From Lepeophtheirus salmonis (lineage: Eukaryota > Arthropoda > Copepoda > Siphonostomatoida > Caligidae): a DNA stretch of 64,000 nucleotides. The notes under the pieces are model-generated. The model had not been told where the DNA came from. It worked only from the letters and a program-made list of their open reading frames with translations, and made no database searches. The stretch covers positions 41,718,492-41,782,491 of the forward strand of contig NC_052136.2 in assembly GCF_016086655.4 (NCBI RefSeq), written 5' to 3'. Positions 25,201-38,200 of the stretch are shown here, in pieces (the stretch's first letter is position 1; every line of letters begins with the position of its first letter). Made by a program: the position numbers and the translations under genes.

Positions 25201-27578
25201 AGATAATATGGAAAACATATTTGAGGAAAAACATTAACGAAAAAGAAGATCTTTTTTACTTCATTTTCTATTAACAAAAGGCAAAATTTTAAAAAGCTCA
25301 AAATTAGATCCAATTAAAAAAACACACACACACAGCATGTAACCATGGCTACTCAACTAGTGGCTAGGGGTTTGAATCTGGACCTTTTAAGCGTTGTAGC
25401 TGTACCCCAAAGGAATTGTCATTTAAGAATGAAAATTGGCTTATTTAAATAATTAGAAATGTCAAAAATTTACGGGCCTATGCATAAGTATGTATATTGA
25501 AACTTATCTAACTTGACATTTTGCTCATAATAGTTGAATACCCCTAAAGCAGTTTAATGCTTATAATAACACTACTCTATATTATTTTTTGAATCCCTTC
25601 CTTACTAAGTCTACCTGGTGCGCAATTTAGCCCTAAATGAATATCCCAAATGATCAGTGCATCGAACAGGTTAATGAACATTCATTTTTGAAGGAAAGGG
25701 AGGGGGTAGGGATTTTAACTTATTTCATGCTTATGACGTGGATTTCTAAAAACTCTGCCTTTTTTGTTTTGAAATTCAAATGATTTTTTTGTAGAGCTCC
25801 ACGCGTATAATAAGTGAGAGTCTATATCTTATCTTAAATCCCTAAATTACTAATTTGATACAATGCATAACGTACAATTTGACACAATAGCTACATTTCG
25901 TGATTCCATATTCTACCATGTACATAGTAGATTATGTCCATAATGAAGGTTTCTGGGCTTTCTTTTCCTTCATTATTTACTCAAAAATTTCAAATAAATA
26001 CATAAATATTTTTTTCGTAAATCATCAACATGGAAGAAGATAAATATTGATTCATCTTCTTCTTCTTTTCTCCGTGATGATCAATAAGAATGACTCGTCC
26101 ATATTATCTCTTTTAAGAATCAAAGATATATTATATCCGTACATACATCACACATAGGCACATAAGGTGTAACAAAAATAGGTAGAAATAGCCGTTTGTA
26201 CATTTATAATGAATAAGGTACAATATTCGTATATGAATTAGAGAGATGCAATCACGATTCCATGACTCCCCAATGTATGTGTAAGTATTAGTGATACGCA
26301 GGTAGGCTTTTTTAGAGCCTGTGGGCTCCACATTTTTTAAATTCTATAACCTGGCCAGATTTTTGCTAATGCGACTATTTTAGAAAAATTGACAAAAAAA
26401 CCATCATATTTGATTGTTTCTTGCCTTTTTGATTCAATTTATTTAATTAACATGTAGAAGTTATTTTAAAAAATTACCATAAGCCTTTCACTCACATTTT
26501 ATCATGTTCCATCATGAAATTTCCGATTATACATTTGTTTTTAGCGTGCCATAATTTTTTTTTTTAAATAGATCCTTCTATCCCCTTTTCCAATTTATAT
26601 AACAATTTATCAAAAAAATGTCATAACCTGCTACCCTTAAACCTTCAATGTTATTTTCCAAAAAAAAAGTACTTATAACAAATTAGAAGTGTGGAAAAGG
26701 TTGCATTTGCGTGAGTTTCAATTCTATTGTATGAAACTTGATATACTTGGAATGGGCAAACTTTTGTTGGATCTGGAGTTGGAAAATATACATCTCAACC
26801 CGACCCATAGGTAAACCGCGAATACTACGGTCTAAAAGACAATTTGTACACCACTAGTAAGTAGATACATATATTGTCAGTTACATTGCAGATCTAGCAC
26901 TATTTAGTTACTTATTCGGTCATTTCATTTGATTCCAACCATCATCTATGAATTAAGTTATAGGTACGTACTACCCATGTATAAATATGAACAGTTTATA
27001 TGATTAATAATGACTTAACTTTCTTTCTTTCTTATTCCGTAACTTTAGTAAATCAATCAATTTAATGGCCTTGAATGTGAAGGAAAAATGGAAATAGATA
27101 GATATTACAAATGTACATACATGTGAGTAACTGATGTACACAGACGCCGCCTAATAATAGCTTTTGGAAGCATATAATTTCCTAAATAGATTTTAGCTTA
27201 AATATGTAACAGACTTTGTTTGTTTCTTTACTCCGATGCAATCTATTGGATAATCGGATCAATACATCTACATATATATAATTTTGGTTGTCAACTAGTC
27301 AATCAAAACTTACTTTACGAGTCAAAAATGATATTTTATTTGATGGAGAGTCTAATCCTTTTAGTTGGTCGTTATCATGTGTTCACATTCCATACTAATT
27401 CAAGCTGCAAGGCGTTTTTAGAAGGGAGGGGTCAATACACACAAAGGCCAAGTGTTCCATGCAGAAATGTAAAAATAAATAACTCTGCAACCTTATTTGT
27501 TTTTATAATGAGGTAAAAAAAGTACAAAGAAATCAGTGGAAGCACTTTCAAGGAAAACATACTTAAAGAGCCTTTATA
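19295..27578. other. Gene-poor AT-rich region
   Basis: No convincing gene. The longest frame (24416-24796 minus, 126 codons) covers a repeat-like stretch with recurring TATCGAAATATC / TCGAGTATTCGAAT motifs and matches no family I know. Homopolymers include 13 C at 23502-23514. An inverted repeat with perfect 13-base arms lies at 22794-22806 and 22846-22858. Three TGACGTCA palindromes fall here (21771, 23605, 23812). Confidence 0.5.
22794..22858. repeat. Inverted repeat, 13-base arms
   Basis: TTTGTTAAGAAAT (22794-22806) and its exact complement (22846-22858) enclose a 39-base AT-rich loop that also pairs partly. It may be a small foldback element. No target duplication is obvious. Confidence 0.6.
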
Positions 27579-27685
27579 AAGGGTTTTTATTAACAGCGTT
27601 TACATTTTTTTTTAAATAAAACGAAAACGGTTTGAGATATCGACGATTTCTTTATTTGCTGTTAAAATACATTCAAGTTAATTTA

Positions 27686-28769
27686 TTAATGAAATTCGAT
27701 GTCGTTTGAATGACCCCCACGTGCACGTTTTACGTAGTCCAATCGTTGAACCCAATTTTCGACTACTTTTCCACATAAATTGTCTGAAATAGCAGCAATT
27801 TCGCGTTGAATATTTGTTCTGAGCTCTTCTAACGTCGACGGATTATTAGTGTAGACCGGGGCTTTCATGTGACCCCAAAGAAAATATTCTAGAGGCGTTA
27901 AATCGCACGAGCGAGGCGGCCAATTGACTGGTTCATTTCTGGAGATAAGACGCTCACCAAACTTACTCTTCAATAAATCGATTGTAACATTTGCTGTGTG
28001 TGAAGTGGCGCCATCTTGTTGAAACCACATATCGTCCAAGTCCATATCGTCCAATTGAAGTAAAAAAAAATCGGTTATCATGGTGCGGTAACGATTTCCA
28101 TTCACAGTGACGTGGTGATTGTCATCGTTTACGAAAAAGTACGGCCCAATGACACTGCCAGCATGCAATCTACACCAAACAGTAATTTTTTGGGGATGTA
28201 ATGGAGCCTCATGAATCACGTGTGGGGTTTTTCCGGCCCAATAGCGCATATTATGCTTTTTAACAAAGCCATTGAGCCAAAAATGTGCCTCATCGCTGAA
28301 GATGATTTTACGTTGAAAATCAGGAGCATTTTCGAATTTTCCTTCACCCCATTTTACGAATTCCCGACGTTTGAAGTGGTCAAGCGGCTTCAGTTCTTGT
28401 GTCAACTTGGTCTTATACGGGTGTAGGCCAAGATTTTTTTCGCAAAACTCGTAACAACGATGTCAAAGAGATGCCCAACGATTTTGAACGGCGCGTAAGA
28501 GAGAAATTTGGGTCTACTTGAATTGATGCGCTTGCGGCAGCAATATTTTTTACACTTCGTACATTTCTTTGTCTCACTGCCACAGGAACATTATGTAGCG
28601 TGTATGTGGACTCAAATTTTTTCACCAAACGTTGGATTGTTGATTTTGCAGGTAGTTTTCGTTGACCATAAATTGGCGTTAACACTCTTAAAGTTTGGAT
28701 CAAAGACTCACCCCTTTTGTAATAAATTTTAATAATTTGCAAGCGTTGCTCGAGTGTGTACAGCTCCAT
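27686..28769 (-). pseudogene. Mariner-like transposase, one frameshift
   Basis: DNA transposase of the Tc1/mariner superfamily (DDE/D catalysis, cut-and-paste at TA). The likely start is the ATG at 28767-28769 (MELYTLEQRLQIIKI): residues upstream in this frame would run through the element end. Residues 1-110 are the N-terminal helix-turn-helix domain of the DUF4817 type (motifs YTLEQRLQIIKIYYK and PVAVRQRNVRSVKNI). The frame then breaks at a run of seven A (plus-strand T at 28434-28440). One base fewer gives a continuous frame of about 360 codons. The catalytic domain has SDEAHF (Asp about 159), WFQQDGATSHTA (Asp about 252) and LTPLEYFLWG (Glu about 294), and it ends at a normal stop (27686-27688). 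With a single defect, it may be a recent pseudogene or a sequencing error in a homopolymer. Confidence 0.9.
28434..28440 (-). other. Frameshifting homopolymer in the transposase
   Basis: Seven T on the plus strand (seven A in the coding sense). Upstream of it the N-terminal frame reads RVLRKK and then runs into a stop at 28413. Downstream the catalytic frame opens directly after the run as NLGLHPYKTKLTQELKPL, which is the expected family continuation. Six A would restore a single frame. Confidence 0.85.
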
Positions 28770-29013
28770 GATGAAACTGCAATTATTTTTGAGACAGCTG
28801 TCAAAGAAACAATAACAAATATGACGTCGTTTTCGAAACTTATCAACGTAAAATGTGAGCGTCCGTATTGAAAACCCCTCTACCTTTTTCAAGGGACAAG
28901 AAAGATTAGCTGGTACTGGAAAATAATGTATCAAGTGTGGGTAAAAATTTTTTTACAAGTTAGCAAGATCCTAGGTCATAAAGAACCAGTGAACTACAAT
29001 CCAAGAATAAATA

Positions 29014-29289
29014 CTATTCACTCCTCAATATTATCACCGCTAGAGGACTCAGGCTTTGTAATAAACGAGGAGTTGGCCTTCCAAATTTTATAACCCACTT
29101 AAGAACTGCTTCTCTTGTCCTCGCCCACAAAGAAACAAAAAGTTTTGGAACACCAACTCCTTTTTTCATAGCTCTTGAGTCAATTAAAAATGGAAGAATA
29201 AGGACAGAACTACGAGGTTGCGGATAAACCTCTGCGGAAAAACTTGCAACCAAACGGTTAGACAGATGAGATCTTCCAACCTCTGACAT
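29014..29289 (-). other. Unidentified 91-codon open frame
   Basis: Minus-strand frame beginning MSEVGRSHLSNRLVASF. Its composition (R, S, V, P, L; few K/N/Y) differs from the AT-driven frames of the window, and the DNA is locally more GC-rich. It starts 134 bases outside the mariner-like element. I recognise no domain. It could be a relic of an older repeat that the mariner landed beside, an exon, or chance. Confidence 0.2.
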
Positions 29290-31669
29290 CGATCAAAAAC
29301 ACATTTACTTAATCTAAGCAAACATGGCTCCCTTACAAAATCACTACCTCACCAATTTATACAAATAAGACGAATTATCAGGATGAAAGTATATGTAAAT
29401 TGGATATTCTGTAGTGAGAAAATAGAAACGCCTACACATTCTGCAAGTGTGATAAGATAAGTTCTTTGGTATGAATGTGTAAAATAAAATCTAAAAGTGT
29501 CAACCTCAAAAACTGATAGGGTATTGACCACAGATCCAAATCTTCCTATGGCTTTTAAGGTGGAAGCCATCATCAGCCAAGTGAAGGAGCTAATTCATTC
29601 TTGAAGATGCAGCATGAAACACATTCCAAGAAATTTGGAAGGTGTAATAGATAAAAAACTCGACGTTTTGGCAAATTTCTTTGTATTTTGGGCATGTTAG
29701 ACAAAAAAAAAAGAAACCAAAAATCAAATGGTTATTCTGACAATTTGAATAATGTTTTGAGAGGAAAGAAGGGAAGGAGAAAAGGAATTAAATAAGGGCA
29801 TAAGCAAGAATTATTTCTATGTATATTTCATGCTTATGGAATAGCATCACTGGTCATGAAGTTTTAATAGATCAGCTGTAAGTAGCGACAAGAGAAAGGA
29901 AATACACACAAATCTTACTCTGTATATAGTAAGGACATTATGCAAAAATTACTCCGACGACGATGGTTCATTATTCTCTAAGTCCAACTAGGACTTACAC
30001 TTATAATTCCCAAGCAAACTCTCATTGTTATTCTCCGCCTTTCATATGCACACGCACTAATGATTAATTTATACATAGATGTTCTTTCTAGAAGAATAAG
30101 ATAATAATGATGGCAGCTTTGGAACATAAAAAACACCTTTCAGATTACCAAAAGGGGAAAAAAATCGCACACATATTAAGTTCATATTTAATACAACTCT
30201 ACTAATGCCCCATTTTGCATTTATCGTTATGTTATTTTATTGAGCTTTTATTTGAGAGAAAAAAGAACAACACTTTTTCTACTAAATATTATTATTATTA
30301 TTGAATAATATGTAAGTAGGTATGTAGATGTACATATGTAGTTGATTTTCTTCACTTTTTGAAGCACTTAAGAGAGCTCCAAATATGGAGGCCATTGTTT
30401 TCTACGAGTACGAGTATATTGTATGTATGTATTTCCTTTCTTCTCGTCTTCTGAATCTCTCAAAAAGGGACAACTCAAAATACTCATTTTTATTATTATT
30501 ATTATAACAATATTAATGCTTGATGGATTCTTTTCTTATTTTTGAGCGTCTTAATGGTTTCATCTCTTTTCTTCTTCACCTTGTCGTTTATGGATGACCT
30601 TATATGTAGAATAATGGCCTCCTCAATATTATTCACTAACATTAGTTATTTTTCTTTGAATTAGCAATCAATAATGAAAAAAGAGTAACATTGTCTTAAA
30701 AGTAAAGAGAGAGAAAAAAATTTCTTCTTCTACTTCAGGATCATTCCAACAGCAGTTGGAGTTCTTCTTCTTAAATTAATAAGATTGATATGTACATATT
30801 ATGTATACGCGTTTTCATTAAGATTTGATGGATGCACATAGTAAACGATATACATACATATCATTTACCTTATAATATCTTTCTTGGAACTTTCTTCAAC
30901 TGTATGAGGATAATGAGTACATTGAAGGAGACGAAAGAGGATGCAGGAATAATGAGGGTACTGACTGAGGTTATTATTAGTAAGTAGATATTACACAATA
31001 AACAATACCCCTCTTCATTCTAGTACTCTGTCTCTAACCTAACACTTTGTCGTTTCCCTTCCCTTCATATTTCCAATTTCCATTTTTGTGTTCTCCTTCC
31101 TTAAAACAAAAGTATAAAATTGTAATTATTTCCTTATTTGGTCACAAGAGTGAATACTTACTTATTTAAGTGTATATTAAAAACACATTAAGGAGGCTAT
31201 AATAATCAAAGTAAAAAGAATAAATGCATTAAGAGTCAAACGGCAGCGATAAGTCTAAGTACTTACCTATAAATGTATGTACCATCATATTTACATCTAT
31301 ATTGCTTTATTATGACGTCGTCCTTGAGCTAAAATAGCAAAATAATATGTCAGTTATTGCAAGCTCACTGACATACATAAATACATATCTTTTTGTACAA
31401 GTATATCCATACATAATATTAATTTTATGACTCATACTTGTCATAAAAAACTGCATGTTATTGTTGTAATAGGAATGTATGATCATACTTACATAGGTAT
31501 GCGAGTCCGTCGTTATCTACAAAAACTAATGCAGGACTTTTCCCTGGCTCCAAACTACATTCACATCATATTTATTTATATACATTGATTGACTCAAAAA
31601 CAGCAAACAAGGAGGATTTTTTTTTTTTCAAATATGAGTGTGCTACATCTAATTAATGATTTATAATAT

Positions 31670-32180
31670 ATTTTTATCTATAAGTTATTCTGAGTAATCC
31701 TTTGGAGGGACTGTAAATGGCACTTAAAGGTCACCCCGTCAAAAAAAAATTACATAAAAGCCATAGCATATATAGGTAATAATTGAAAGGCAATATTAAC
31801 TAAATCATATTTATTTATGCATGTTCAATACATATGTCAGCTCAAAAACAGCAAAATGAGTCTGGACAGATTCGCCGTAGGATTTTGGGTTTTTAATTAA
31901 TATATTCTGTGATTAAAAAAAGTAGAGAAGCATTACTCCAGACCAAGGACACTCAACTGGCAGCTTGTAGTCTGAATAAAATCTTTTGAGGGTTATAGCA
32001 GGATCTCTGGTTTTAGGAGGAGGAAATAGGATTACAAATATGAAGGTCATAGTGTCAGATTTCCGGACCTCTGCATACTAAACTTGAACTTGTTTTAATT
32101 TACTTTTTTTTCATAGTAGTTGAGTAACTTGGATCTAGACAATAGACAATTCCTGGGTAACTCATCCCATTTCAGAAACT
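31670..32180 (+). repeat. Dispersed repeat with CCTTTGGAGG core, copy 2
   Basis: Shares the ordered blocks described for 9670-9890 (TTTTTATCTA, AATCCTTTGGAGG, then TGGGTAACTCA and CAGAAACTTGAAT). Divergence is high. Unknown class. Confidence 0.3.
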
Positions 32181-32236
32181 TGAATATATATGGTATAATT
32201 GAACTAAAAATCGTTTCAAATCAGGTTCTGGAATAT

Positions 32237-32270
32237 GGACCAGATTCCCTATTGTCTTTTAATCTGGTCC
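32237..32270. repeat. Hairpin, 10-base perfect arms
   Basis: GGACCAGATT (32237-32246) pairs with AATCTGGTCC (32261-32270) around a 14-base loop. No T-run follows, so it is not read as a terminator-like signal; it is probably part of an interspersed repeat. Confidence 0.6.
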
Positions 32271-35200
32271 TGTATATATATTAATACATAAATAGAAGCA
32301 TCAACAATTGTAGAATTCCTTCAAAAGGCTTAAATAATAAGTTTATAGAGTATCAAGGCGTATATAGATGTCATTCCAAACCTATACAAAAATATAACCA
32401 TTAATCTTAATTATTATTATATTTCTTATAAACTGTAGAGTCTTCTTCAATAATTGTATTCATCATTAGATTCCCAAGCTGATTTTTCAATATAGGGTAG
32501 GTTAGTATATGAAGTTTCAGTAAATGTAACTTTAATTTTCTTTCCTGTTTCGGAGAATACCTAACATAAAAATTTTGTGTTGGAAATTAAAGGAAGCTAC
32601 TTTTTGTGTAGTTATATTTTATTTTTACGTGGAAAAAAATATTTTTTTGGGATTAATGTTTTCAAATTAGTAAACACGCAAATTCTGATCCTAATTGGAT
32701 AAAAATTGAATGAGTTATTGATGTTAAAGTTAAGTATATCTTGACGACTTTTTAGAGGAAAATATATTTCATTTTGCAAACTTTAGACACCTTATTTTCA
32801 AATTACTCTACCTTAGGAGTATCTCAATTCCCTAAAAAAATATGAAGTCAAAAACTAAATGGAGCACTTCATATTTTTGTAAATGAGATATGTATAAGTA
32901 GATATTTTGTACTTTATAGTGGGTTCATAGACATCCATTAGTTATAATAGGGACATTATTTATAATTTCTTGTATTAAATATATGTATTTATTATAAACA
33001 TCACATCTCTAATGAATACCTACGAAATTTCCTCAAATAATAGGATAATAACGATCCCAACATATAATACTACTGATTCTAGCTATTTACAATTAAAGAA
33101 ACATTTACGAAATGAGACACCTTTCAATCCATTAATATATTCTCAAACAATGATAATCCATCATCATCATCACCACTCACATCAATAGACTATTTGTACA
33201 AGGGATCAATTAGAATTGTTTGTAATTAAGCTTTCCGACAATACATAATTAAATAGTGGTTAGCTTAATTATAGGTTTGTGAGAAAAATAGAAAACTGTG
33301 TGGTGTGCGCCTTTATACCCACATATGTACCCGTACTCACGGAGTACCTTCATATTTTTCTTTTTTTCTTTATTTATTTATTAAATTGAATTAATTACTT
33401 TGTTCTTTCTCTCTTTCTTTACTCTGAATTAAACAGACTCTAAGAAAAAAGGGAAACAAGACGGTTGAAATAATAATACAGGAAATACCTCAACTATGTT
33501 CCCTCATTCACATATTTTCGATCAAAAAATGATTAGGGATTCTACTTTTCTAGAGAGCAAAGAGAATAAAACTCTACTGTTTCTCTACAAAAAAAAACAA
33601 TTTCACCAGTGAAAAGATGAACATAGCATAATTTAAAACGTAACCGTATTCTTATTCATTTTTTTCATTGATATATTTGTAGCCTCTCTCCTTGTAGTCT
33701 TTATTCTCGAGATCAAAGATATATAAATAAAAACCGAATGGCGAACAAAGGCTACATGTTCAATATTTCACCAATTATTATTGACTACTTGAAACTTTTT
33801 TTTCAGCTAGAGGCATCGAGGCTATCATAAATATTACTCTATAATTAGCCATGTAACCTTCATGAATAATGATTGCAATCTACATGCAAGTCAGAACCTC
33901 CAAAGTAGATTGGGTAGTGACTATTAACTCGAACCTCACAAAGGACTTCAAGGCTATTATTGGAAAATAATATTTTTTTAGATCTAACGTCAAACCAATT
34001 CATACAAATTTAAAATGTATCCTTGATAAGAAACTCTTCATATTGGCAATTTTTTTGGAGAATGGAAACTGTATTTTTAACAAAAATATCTTTATGTATT
34101 TGATAAATTGGTTGGGGACTGGGATTTTATATCTATTTGATCTTGTTTTATTTTTTATTGAATGGATATGTATTTTATATCTTAAAAAAAGGAAGAATAT
34201 TTTTGTACATTTTAGAAATTTTTGAGGGATTGTGATGACGTAAAAATGATTAAAAAACAAATAAAAAGAAAATTTAATAAAAATAAACCCTTTTAATTTA
34301 ATTACCCCTGGGTATTACATCGTACGTATTATTGTGCCAGTGGTTATTTATTCAGTCCAGTGCAGTCTTAGGATCGTTCCTTTAGACTGTCGGTCCTTCG
34401 GAATGTCAGTACTAGAACTGATGATAAAAAGAAGAAATAAAGTTGAGTGACGTCATCAAGAACCAAATTTTATATGCAAAACTGAACTAGACGGGACTGC
34501 AGCCTTCAATCGTAAATAAGGACTGACACAAGACTACTCATACGCATCTAATTGAATTATTAGGTTTTTCAATCCTCGACTTGAACAGCTTGACAATTTT
34601 TGGCTCAAAAACTTCATGGATGCAATTGTAAATATATTGCTATCAATGGAAAAAGGGGGAAATGCATTTTTTTTCTTTCTTTTTTCAAGTTTTTTTAATG
34701 ATCCTTTAATTGGTTAGATGTAGTTGCACTGATAAGGTAAACATTATAGTAGTACATTTACTCCATCTGACATGGGAATTATCATAAAAGTCCATATACA
34801 CAATTTTTTTTCCTTCTCAAGAAACGGCCGATACGCAAACTTATGCCCATTGAGTTCAAGGGAATAACTTCTTCCAAGCGCAAAGTACATTGAGCTACTT
34901 CGTTCTATGCTAATTTAAACTTATGACCTTCCAGGATTGCTATATCGAAAAAGGTGCTTAAACCTCGTTGTTGTTTTTTTAAATTACAAATATAGTTTTA
35001 TAGGAGTTGTAATACGGAAAAAATATAGGCGTTATAGGTTAAAAAATGTCATTTCTGCTAAGGTAAGAAAAAATTGCATACGTCTAGAAGGAAAATGATA
35101 AAGTAACATCACATCTATGACATCTTAAAATCAACTTCTTGTTTTCACGTAGACTATCAAATCTCCTGAAGCTACTAACAGGCGCCTTTTGCCACTTTGT

Positions 35201-38200
35201 TTTATAGTTTTGCTCAGAACAATGATAAAATATATATTATGTAGACAATTTAATAAAAAATAAATGTCAAAAGCATACGTTGACAAAGAATTTGTGCTTT
35301 TATCTCGGAGTAGATCTTTGACTGTTGATGTACCCATAATTGTAAGAAGTAAGACAACTCTTTAAGTTGTCTTATGTATGTATTCTAATTGAAATTTAAA
35401 ACCACAAAAAGCTAGATTTAAAAAAAAATCTACATGTTATTTAACCTTATCTAGTATTAGACATGTCATTTAACATGTTTCAAAGCCTTAAACCACAATA
35501 CGAACAATAAAAATAAATAAATAGGAAATGTTTTGTTTATTCTTCAGCTTATCAGATGGTTGGTAAATGGTTACCAACTAACAAGGTAGTTGGTACTTCT
35601 CAGAATAAGAAGAAAAAGGGCAATGGTCTTAATCAAATGTCAACACCATATTATTATATTTTATAGAAGGACGAATCCAAAAGGATCCAAGTGTCATGGT
35701 CAAATGAAATATCCTTCCTTCTAAACTATCAAATATCTTGTCAATAATATATGGCATGTCAACACCAAAGCAATTTAGAATGATTATTATCAAAATTGAG
35801 TCTGGAATTTGTTTGTATTGTTTTGCGAAATATCACTCATTTCTACCAACAAGTTTTTTTATTAAGTCTTTGGAAACGTCCCAAATTGCATTTATATTAT
35901 CAAAAATTGATCGTCACAATGAAATAATTTAATATCGACGAATTAAGTTATCTAAACCTAATATAGATTCTAAACTATAACTAAGACTTTGGGATAGTGC
36001 TGTGTCAGTCCTAATTTAGGACCGAGGACCGTGGTACAGTCCAGTTTAGTCCTATTATTTTTCTTGATTTTTTTCAAGATGTTCTTTATATTAACTCGCA
36101 ATATATACTGTTTCCTTTTAACTAGTAAATGGTCTTTCTCTTATCTAAGTGTACAAATCAAACGATATAATATTTATTTATACTTGGTACGTACGTTAAT
36201 ATACAAATCAAAAAACATCAGAAAAAAATATCGTACCCTCATTCATTTAGGTATATCATCAATTTATTAATTAAACCAGCTTTAACATTAACAAAAAAGA
36301 AGAAAAAAACCTCTTTCATATGTTTCATTTCAATTAAAAATGAACCAAAAAAATCTAATTAAATATTGTAAAGAATCAAAACTTCAATCAACGAAATATT
36401 TGAGTTTCGTTTCCTTCGTATTTTTCAATCACCTTCAATCTTCGTTAATATATCAACTAGTGTTGTGGTCAGGATCATTTTATTCGAGCAAATGTCAATG
36501 CTGGTTTTATGTGGGAAGGGTGTTAGGGTATATCCCTTAAGCGTTATGATCGATTACAATAAATGAGAGCCCCACACATTGCAAAACGTGCTATCAAAAG
36601 AAATCTCCAAAAATGTATTTTATAAAAAAAAAATGTATATGTAATTATTCATTTTTTTCTGAAAACATCGAAATTCAAATTTAAAATAAAAATAGATCCC
36701 AAGTGGAAAAAGGTCATTAGTTGCTTTCACTTGACAATAAGATTAAGACGTTGAGTTTACGAGACTAACAGCTTGGAAAATGGATCTCTACATATACCGA
36801 GACCGATCAGGAGAACCACATCACTAATACCTTAAAATATTTAGTTTATTTTAAATTCTTTGCAAATTAGGGAAACTCATTTTCATCTTGATGAAGAGTT
36901 TGTAACACTTTTTATAAATTTACTTACATAATATGTTGATACAGGAAGAAGAATCATTGTTTTTCTCTATAAAAGGAATTTTTATTTGATTTAGCATTTT
37001 ATTGATGCTCAGTGAAGAAGAAAATAATTTTTCGTCTTCTTCATATTTTGGAGAAAAAAAATGTGGCGGGAAAGACGACAAATTTTTTAAATAGTTTTGG
37101 ATCAAAACAAGGAATTAACTGTTTACTGTCAAAATTGATTTGGGTCTCTTCAATACATAGTAGTTGTACCACTCAAAATAGCTTAACCATCATAATTATT
37201 ATTATTGTCTTCAATATATTTTCTTCTTTTCTTAACTTTGTATTTATATTAGGGTGACCAACTAAGCTCTTTTCCTCGGACATGTTCTCTTCATACATCC
37301 TATATGAAGTCCCTTCTATTCTTTAAACGTCCTGTTTTTGTATAACAAATGACACATGTGTGTCGATAACATAAAAGTAAGCTGGAATACTTTTTTTCAA
37401 TATTGCGACAGTATGATAAACGTATCTGTTGGTATAAGTACTATAATTTATATTAATTTAAAAAAATCATAAAGTCCTTAGGATCTGCAGTTTTTAAGTT
37501 TAACTAAGCCTGATAAAAATCGGTTATTTGGTAACACTGATCATAAAAGATACTAAGACGTCGTGATGTGAAAATTATTTTTAAAGAATAGTGTATAAGT
37601 ATTGACGTTGCGAGAATAACGAAAAAAAGAAAGGGATTAGGTGATTAAGAACAAACATTACCAACTGAAATGGATTATATTGATGATATCAAAATTTGAT
37701 TTAAAGTTCAAATACTGCACGATCAAATTGACTAAACCTGTATATAATATGCTAATGTAAAGCTTAAACAAATTTCAATCACATTAATAACTTATTGACT
37801 TGTTTTCAGTGATTTAATATTGTATTGGACTCTTTAAAAAATCCTCTTCGGTTTTTCATTGAAGTAAAAAAACTCATAATGCGTTTTTCTCTGTTTCATT
37901 ATAAAATACCAGCTTACTTGTATGTTATCCCCACACAAATGTTAAAAATCGAATTTTTCAAAATCAAAATACAAAAATTAATATGGGATTTACATTTATG
38001 GTGTCCAATTGACGTCATCATTTGGGAGGGGGCATCAATTTATATTTTTTTAGGATGAGGGCGACGAAGAGGTAATGGGCCATTCCGGAGTCGACTACAT
38101 TGAGAACTGATCACTGTCTCACTTATGAACAATACCTTTTCAATATGAATTATATCAGCAGGGGACTCCTCAGGGAAGGGTTTTGGGGGTGTACAACTCT

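Larger units (their letters stand above)
27579..28880 (-). mobile_element. Mariner-like (Tc1/mariner, DUF4817-type) transposon
   Basis: A 1,302-bp element bordered by TA on both sides (27577-27578 and 28881-28882), the target site of the Tc1/mariner superfamily. The ends are imperfect inverted repeats of about 27 bases: the right end read inward starts GAGGGGTTTTCAATACGGA and the left end starts AAGGGTTTTTATTAACAG; both go on to a CGYTYACATTTT-like segment. Between them lies one transposase gene on the minus strand, with about 110 bases of untranslated sequence on each side. Length and layout suit a full-length mariner. The left TA lies inside the palindrome CCTTTATAAAGG. Ends and gene are all present; only the transposase frame is broken. 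Confidence 0.88.

Noticed and set aside
28211..28732. Plus-strand open frames over the 28.2-28.7 kb region
   Set aside because: They are antisense shadows of the minus-strand transposase.
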